Below, one piece after another: positions 1-3,777 of a stretch of DNA of 6,179 nt. The translations under genes were made by a program, and so were the position numbers. The DNA is from Chloroflexota bacterium (lineage in GTDB: Bacteria > Chloroflexota > Anaerolineae > Anaerolineales > UBA11858): contig DOTA01000041.1 in the NCBI GenBank assembly GCA_003513015.1, forward strand, positions 1 through 6,179. The letters run 5' to 3'. Within the stretch, counting starts at the first letter, position 1. Every line of letters begins with the position of its first letter. Below the pieces are notes generated by a model. That model was not told the origin of the DNA. It saw only the letters and a list, made by a program, of their open reading frames with translations, and ran no database searches.

Positions 1-1188
1 TCCGGCGGCCAGGTGGGCGACCGCGGCCGCCTCCTCGGCGAAGGTGTCCGGGCCAGCGTGCGCGATACCCGCAAGCAGGGGGGCCAGGTGATCGGCCACA
101 TCGTCCGGGTGGACGAGGGCGAGCTGCAAGTGGGGGCGCGGGTCGAGGCGCAGGTGGACGCGGCGCGCCGCCGTGCCACGGCGTTGAACCACTCGGCCAC
201 CCACCTGCTGCACGCCGCCCTGCATCACATTCTTGGCCCGCATGCCCGACAAGCCGGTTCGCTGGTCGCACCCGACCGCCTGCGCTTCGACTTCACCCAC
301 CCCGAAGCGCTGACCTACCCGCAAATCGAGGCCATCGAGCAATATGTCAACGACAAGATTCTGGATAACTATGAGTTGGAAACTACCCAAAAATTCTTGA
401 AAGAAGCCCTGGATGGCGGTGCCACGGCTCTTTTCGGTGAGAAATACGGCGAAATTGTGCGCAACATCCAAATGGGTGATCCTTCACCAACCCTTCGACA
501 GGCTCAGGGTGCTGGCTCAGGGGAAGGTATCTTCTCGAACGAATTGTGTGGCGGCACGCATGTGGACGAAACCAACGATATTGGTATCTTCATGATCACC
601 AGTGAAGGCAGCGCCGCGGCGGGTATCCGGCGTATCGAGGCCATCACCGGGCGCGAGGCCTTCCATCAATTGCAGGAACGCCGTCGCCTGCTCAACCAGG
701 TGGCCCAAAAAATGGGCACTTCGCCCGAGAAGGTGGTCGAGCGCGCCGAAGCACTCAACGAAGCCATCAACGATCTGCAAAAACAAATCGCGGCCCTGCG
801 CCAAAATATGGCGGCTTTGCAGTTCACCAACGTTTTAGATGAGACCGCCAAAATCAGCGAAGTCAATGTGCTGACGGCGCACGTGCGCGAGGCCGATTCC
901 GACACTCTGCGCCAGTTAGCCGACCAATTCCGCACGCGCTACCCCAAAATGGGCGTAATCGTGCTGGGCACCGTGCAAAACGAGAAACCCATGATGATCG
1001 CGGCGGTTACCGAGGATTTGATCGGGCGCGGGATCAAAGCCGGTGACCTGGTCAAGTTTGTCGCCCAGCAAGTTGGGGGCGGTGGCGGCGGCAAGCCCAC
1101 CCTGGCGCAAGCCGGGGGCCGCGATGCCAGCAAGTTGGATGAAGCTCTTGCCAGCGTTCCCGATTGGGTGAAAGAGAATTTGAAGTAG
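1..1188 (+). CDS. alaS: Alanyl-tRNA synthetase, C-terminal half (5' partial)
   Basis: Cytoplasmic enzyme that charges tRNA-Ala and hydrolyses mischarged Ser/Gly-tRNA-Ala. The frame is open from base 1 (SGGQVGDRG), so the true start lies upstream and the GTG at 13 is an internal codon. Visible parts, by window codon: end of the beta-barrel linker; the editing domain with zinc ligands HSATH (H64 and H68, bases 190-204) and CGGTH (C183 and H187, bases 547-561); the LFGEKYGE motif; a coiled coil at about codons 225-275; and the C-Ala/DHHA1 domain with the glycine-rich GGGGGGKPTLAQAGG stretch near 1075-1119. Recalled E. coli numbering (H564, H568, Q584, C666) fits an offset of exactly 500 before codon 160 and 483 after it, which places a net 17-residue insertion at 481-531. 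The aminoacylation domain is outside the window. The frame is intact through the insert, so the enzyme is probably functional. It ends at TAG and is followed by a strong terminator. Confidence 0.97.
   Translation, partial: SGGQVGDRGRLLGEGVRASVRDTRKQGGQVIGHIVRVDEGELQVGARVEAQVDAARRRATALNHSATHLLHAALHHILGPHARQAGSLVAPDRLRFDFTHPEALTYPQIEAIEQYVNDKILDNYELETTQKFLKEALDGGATALFGEKYGEIVRNIQMGDPSPTLRQAQGAGSGEGIFSNELCGGTHVDETNDIGIFMITSEGSAAAGIRRIEAITGREAFHQLQERRRLLNQVAQKMGTSPEKVVERAEALNEAINDLQKQIAALRQNMAALQFTNVLDETAKISEVNVLTAHVREADSDTLRQLADQFRTRYPKMGVIVLGTVQNEKPMMIAAVTEDLIGRGIKAGDLVKFVAQQVGGGGGGKPTLAQAGGRDASKLDEALASVPDWVKENLK
481..531 (+). repeat. In-frame REP-like short repeat insertion inside alaS
   Basis: These 51 bases code for 17 extra residues (from PSPTLRQAQG to EGI) between MGD and FSNELCGGTH, two blocks that are adjacent in E. 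coli AlaRS. The insert contains CCCTTCGACAGGCTCAGGG (491-509), which I recognise as a short interspersed repeat common in environmental bacterial genomes, including Chloroflexota, often read in proteins as DRLRAQG- or LRQAQG-like strings. GGCTCAGGG occurs twice, at 501-509 and 514-522, a 13-base spacing. The whole is bounded by CCTTC (481-485) and GAAGG (523-527), a short terminal inverted repeat. Its length is a multiple of three, so the frame is kept. Classification as a mobile repeat is inference from motif recognition and from the break in a conserved block. Confidence 0.72.
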
Positions 1189-1194
1189 CTGTGT

Positions 1195-1230
1195 AAACCT
1201 GGTAGGTCTGCTAGACCTGCCAGGTTTTTT
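1195..1230 (+). terminator. Intrinsic terminator after alaS
   Basis: Bases 1195-1209 pair with 1213-1227 in a 15-bp stem with a single G-U wobble (1203/1219) and a three-base GCT loop. A run of six T covers 1225-1230 and partly closes the stem. It begins six bases after the alaS stop codon, the textbook position for a rho-independent terminator. The stem is nearly symmetric, but the opposite strand offers only a short T run (three bases), so it should work mainly for the + strand. The same ACCTGG...AGACCTGCCAGGT hairpin may belong to a dispersed repeat family; that is an impression and cannot be tested here. Confidence 0.85.
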
Positions 1231-1242
1231 GTTACGGGTTTG

Positions 1243-1251
1243 TGCTAAAAT
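1243..1251 (+). promoter_or_regulatory. Possible extended -10 promoter of the 293-aa gene
   Basis: TGCTAAAAT matches an extended -10 element (TG, one base, then TAAAAT at 1246-1251). No good -35 hexamer lies 16-18 bases upstream, where the terminator's T tract sits, which is consistent with reliance on the TG extension. A start about seven bases downstream would fall near 1258, only about three bases before the ATG at 1261. No Shine-Dalgarno sequence precedes that ATG, so a leaderless or nearly leaderless mRNA is plausible. This rests on a motif match only. Confidence 0.4.
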
Positions 1252-1260
1252 CAACGCATA

Positions 1261-2142
1261 ATGGATAAACAACAAGCCACCCAACATGTGCTGGATCGAT
1301 TGAATGCTGGTTACATGCCTGATGAGGTCATCCGCGAACTCAGCCGGTTGTTGAATGCTTCCCCCGAGATTGTCAGGCGTTTTGTGGATCATGTGATTGC
1401 TACGCAATCGGAGGCCGCACCCCCAACGCCCAATCCAGCCGATGAAGAAGATGACCGGCCGGATTGGATGCGCTCTATGGCAAGCGAGGCGCAACCGGAA
1501 CATCAGCCCGAACCGATTTCCAACCAGCCGAGATCGTTCGCAATGAACGGTGATTTACCTCCGGGTTTGCAGGCACTCATGGATGAGGATAGCCTTGATG
1601 CGGTGGCTCCGGCAGTGGAATCAGCCCAGGGGCTGCGCGATCTTCCCAAGGATGACCTCCCCACCCAGGCCCAGTTTGTTGCTCCTTCCGCTGAAACGGA
1701 AAATTCCGAGGCCGAGAATCAGACTCAAAAAGTCGATCTGGAAGAACTGGCAGAATATGTCTTACTCCAACTTTCAAGGAAACGCCGCCATAATGATATT
1801 GTTGAAGCGGTTTGCAATCATACTGGCTGGCATTGGAATAAAGCGCAGCGCTTTGTGGCGCGCGTGAAAACCAAAAATCACGATAAATTGCAGTCGGGAC
1901 AGAATCGGGTGCTTATTTTCATCGGAATTGGCATCATTTTGATCGGTTTGGTTATAGCGATCAACGGGATTGCCGGGATCGTAAATTATGCCAAACTGGC
2001 CGCTTTGGCCAAAACAAATCCGGCGGTTTTGCTCAATGTTTCGCCGCAGGCTATCATTTTTTCATTAGCCGCAAGCATCACGGGGATCGGGATGATTATT
2101 GGCGGCGCTTATGGCATTGGCCGGTCGTTGGCAAACCAATAG
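1261..2142 (+). CDS. Uncharacterised two-helix membrane protein with duplicated helical domain
   Basis: No known family was recognised in this 293-aa protein. Residues 5-46 form a small helical domain (HVLDRLNAGYMPDEVIREL ... IVRRFVDHV). Residues 158-203 have a similar pattern (YVLLQLSRKRRHNDIVEAV ... AQRFVARV), suggesting an internal duplication. Between them, about 47-156 is an acidic, Pro/Gln/Glu-rich, low-complexity linker, probably disordered. Residues 217-241 and 264-287 are hydrophobic and glycine-rich, predicting a hairpin of two membrane helices with the bulk of the protein in the cytoplasm. There is no signal peptide. The ATG at 1261 is the natural start: it follows a -10-like box and gives an immediately amphipathic N-terminus, but has no Shine-Dalgarno site. 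The next gene starts 20 bases after its stop, so the pair is probably co-transcribed. Such small repeated helical domains could bind a partner protein or nucleic acid; that is speculation. Confidence 0.88.
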   Translation: MDKQQATQHVLDRLNAGYMPDEVIRELSRLLNASPEIVRRFVDHVIATQSEAAPPTPNPADEEDDRPDWMRSMASEAQPEHQPEPISNQPRSFAMNGDLPPGLQALMDEDSLDAVAPAVESAQGLRDLPKDDLPTQAQFVAPSAETENSEAENQTQKVDLEELAEYVLLQLSRKRRHNDIVEAVCNHTGWHWNKAQRFVARVKTKNHDKLQSGQNRVLIFIGIGIILIGLVIAINGIAGIVNYAKLAALAKTNPAVLLNVSPQAIIFSLAASITGIGMIIGGAYGIGRSLANQ

Positions 2143-2150
2143 GTGCAACT

Positions 2151-2154
2151 GAGG
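2151..2154 (+). promoter_or_regulatory. Ribosome binding site selecting the GTG start at 2163
   Basis: GAGG lies eight bases before the GTG at 2163, in the 20-base gap after the upstream stop codon. It supports GTG as the initiator; the next in-frame ATG (M21 of the protein, 2223) would remove conserved-looking N-terminal sequence. Confidence 0.6.
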
Positions 2155-2162
2155 CAGACACG

Positions 2163-3683
2163 GTGAAGACCCAAATTGTTCAACTCGAAGCGCATGACGA
2201 TTACATCTCTGTCCGGGATCGCATGGAATGGGGACAAACGACGCGCGTTTTGTTGGTTTGGCCGCTAAAATCGAAAATTCTCAACCGGCGGTTGGATTTG
2301 TTGTTGCTCAAACGGCACAGTGAAATGCTGGGGTCACAACTAGCCCTGGTGACGCGGGATGGCGATGTGCGCTACCATGCCGATACCCTGGATATCCCGG
2401 TTTATAAGAGCATCCGAGAAGCCGAGCAAAGCCGCTGGCTGCGGCCGCACCGCAAACGACAGGCAAAAAATGCCGCGGCCTCCCCTAAGAAAGAGGAACT
2501 TTCAAAATCCGAGTTAGAAAAGCGGCGAGCGCAGGCGCACCCCAAGACGGCGCGCTGGTTGACTCACCCGGTTGTCCGCATTAGTTTCTTCACACTTGGG
2601 GTGCTGAGCATGTTATTCGTGGCGGCGATTTTTATCCCCAGCGCAGAAATTCGGGTGACCCCCTCGAACATCACGGATGCCAGCAGCATCACAGTGAGTG
2701 CCAGCCCCGACCAAAAGACCGTGGAAATTTCGGGAGCAGTGCCAACCTATTGGCAATCGGTGATCGTTGAAGGGCGCGGCAGCATCCCTGCTTCGGGCGA
2801 AACCAGCATCCCGCGTGAGACGGCCAACGGACGAGTAACCTTTTTTAACTTAACCGACGAGTCGATTTTGGTTCCTGCTGGGACAATCGTGAGTACACAA
2901 GGCAACCCTCCCGTGCGCTTTGCCACCCGTACGAATCTTAGTATCCCGGTTGGTAGCGATGGCGGCCTGGTATGGGTGGACGCGCTACTCCCGGGCAGTT
3001 CCGGCAACGTTGGCGCAGAGAAAATCATCGCTATCGAAGGCTCTTTAGGGTTAAATCTAACGGTCATCAACCGCCTCAGTACCTCCGGTGGCAGCAATTA
3101 CATTGCCACTGCCCCTACTGAAACCGATTATGAGAAGATTCGCGCAGAACTTTTGGACTCGCTGGAAGAAACCGCGCTAAACGAACTTGATTTTCGCCTG
3201 GAAAGTGGGGATATAGTGCTCAGCGAGACCCCGATTTTGATACAAACCCTGGATGAAACTGCCATCCCAGAGATTGGACAGCCCGCCGATGCCCTGGAAT
3301 TGACTCTCAGAGTTGAATTCCAAATCCCCTATTCTGCTGGGGCTGATCTCTATCAACTTGGACGGGCGGTACTCGACCGGCAAATCCCCGAGGGATTCAA
3401 CCCGCGCCCCGAAACTCTACAAATCAACCAGTTGACCGCGCCAGTTAGTTCCGAACCGGGCAAAGCCACCTGGAAAATAAAAGCCCAATGGAAATTAGGC
3501 GCCAGCCTGAATGAAAGCCAGGCCGTTTCTCTGGTGCTCGGTCTCGCGCCCGATCAAGCCGCTGAGAAAATTCAGGCCCAATTGCCCATCGAGGGCACGC
3601 CGGAAATCAAACTCACGCCCGAATGGTGGCCGCGTTTGCCCATTTTGCCATTTCGCATCCGGCTAATCAACAATCTACAATAA
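2163..3683 (+). CDS. Membrane-anchored baseplate J/gp47-like protein
   Basis: A 506-aa protein with a GTG start. Residues 1-95 form a cytoplasmic alpha/beta-looking domain (TTRVLLVWPL, LDLLLLKRHSEMLGSQLALV, then GDVRYHADTLDIPVY). Residues 96-135 are a basic, charged linker. One membrane helix spans about 137-159 (VRISFFTLGVLSMLFVAAIF), and the rest, about 160-506, should lie outside the membrane. The exported part starts with AEIRVTPS and contains a baseplate-J-like core: FFNLTDESILVPAGTIVS (227-244), the GSSGNVGAEKI turn (278-288), VINRLSTSGGSN (301-312) and an acidic helix with TDYEKIRAELLDSL. These mirror phage J-protein motifs such as G-x-x-GNV-x-A-x-x-I and a downstream N-x-x-x-x-x-GG. 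The C-terminus ends with EWWPRLPILPFRIRL (487-501), a tail I associate with Chloroflexota homologues annotated as baseplate J. No tail-tube, sheath or other phage genes are nearby, so it is probably an envelope protein that shares the fold. Function unknown. Confidence 0.87.
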   Translation: MKTQIVQLEAHDDYISVRDRMEWGQTTRVLLVWPLKSKILNRRLDLLLLKRHSEMLGSQLALVTRDGDVRYHADTLDIPVYKSIREAEQSRWLRPHRKRQAKNAAASPKKEELSKSELEKRRAQAHPKTARWLTHPVVRISFFTLGVLSMLFVAAIFIPSAEIRVTPSNITDASSITVSASPDQKTVEISGAVPTYWQSVIVEGRGSIPASGETSIPRETANGRVTFFNLTDESILVPAGTIVSTQGNPPVRFATRTNLSIPVGSDGGLVWVDALLPGSSGNVGAEKIIAIEGSLGLNLTVINRLSTSGGSNYIATAPTETDYEKIRAELLDSLEETALNELDFRLESGDIVLSETPILIQTLDETAIPEIGQPADALELTLRVEFQIPYSAGADLYQLGRAVLDRQIPEGFNPRPETLQINQLTAPVSSEPGKATWKIKAQWKLGASLNESQAVSLVLGLAPDQAAEKIQAQLPIEGTPEIKLTPEWWPRLPILPFRIRLINNLQ

Positions 3684-3739
3684 TCGGTCATTGACTGTTG
3701 AGGCAAAACCAATCTGAGTTACCTCTCGAGCAATGATCG

Positions 3740-3758
3740 GAAAATAAACCCTATTTTC
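3740..3758. promoter_or_regulatory. Palindrome upstream of the amylase gene, possible operator
   Basis: GAAAATAAACCCTATTTTC is a perfect 6-bp inverted repeat (GAAAAT/ATTTTC) around a 7-base centre, ending eight bases before the Shine-Dalgarno site. Its position would suit a repressor or activator site controlling a sugar-degradation gene. It lacks the central CG typical of LacI/MalR operators. AT-rich symmetry of this length can occur by chance. Confidence 0.3.
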
Positions 3759-3766
3759 TTCTAATT

Positions 3767-3771
3767 GGAGG
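3767..3771 (+). promoter_or_regulatory. Strong Shine-Dalgarno site of the amylase gene
   Basis: GGAGG lies six bases before the ATG at 3778, an optimal match and spacing. It fixes the start, and the encoded N-terminus is a standard signal peptide. It contrasts with the 293-aa gene, which has no such site. Confidence 0.85.
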
Positions 3772-3777
3772 TATACC

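Larger units (their letters stand above)
3684..3777. other. Intergenic leader of the amylase gene
   Basis: This 94-base gap has no clear terminator for the upstream gene. Bases 3684-3693 can pair with 3731-3740 (10 bp including two G-U pairs), enclosing a 37-base loop in which GAGG (3700-3703) can pair with CCTC (3722-3725). No T run follows, so this looks like possible leader structure rather than a terminator. A TTGACT at 3691-3696 resembles a -35 box but has no convincing -10 partner. The promoter of the amylase gene was not identified with confidence. Confidence 0.35.

Noticed and set aside
13..15. GTG as the start of the alaS reading frame
   Set aside because: The frame is open upstream and the preceding codons SGGQ are part of a conserved AlaRS block, so the gene is simply cut by the window edge.
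481..531. CRISPR-like or tandem repeat array
   Set aside because: Only two 9-base copies of GGCTCAGGG occur, with no regular spacers; it fits a single interspersed element.
916..1503. Minus-strand open frame of 195 codons
   Set aside because: It runs across the alaS end, its terminator and the next gene, has no start signal, and its translation reads as an antisense shadow.
2163..3683. Prophage or contractile injection system
   Set aside because: The protein has a membrane helix and cytoplasmic head, and the neighbours are alaS and an amylase; no other tail or phage genes are present.
3691..3720. TTGACT as the -35 box of an amylase promoter
   Set aside because: No TATAAT-like hexamer lies 16-18 bases downstream (the sequence there reads TCTGAGTT).
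3684..3740. Terminator after the baseplate-J-like gene
   Set aside because: The pairing has a large loop and wobble pairs and is followed by AAAATAAA rather than a T run.
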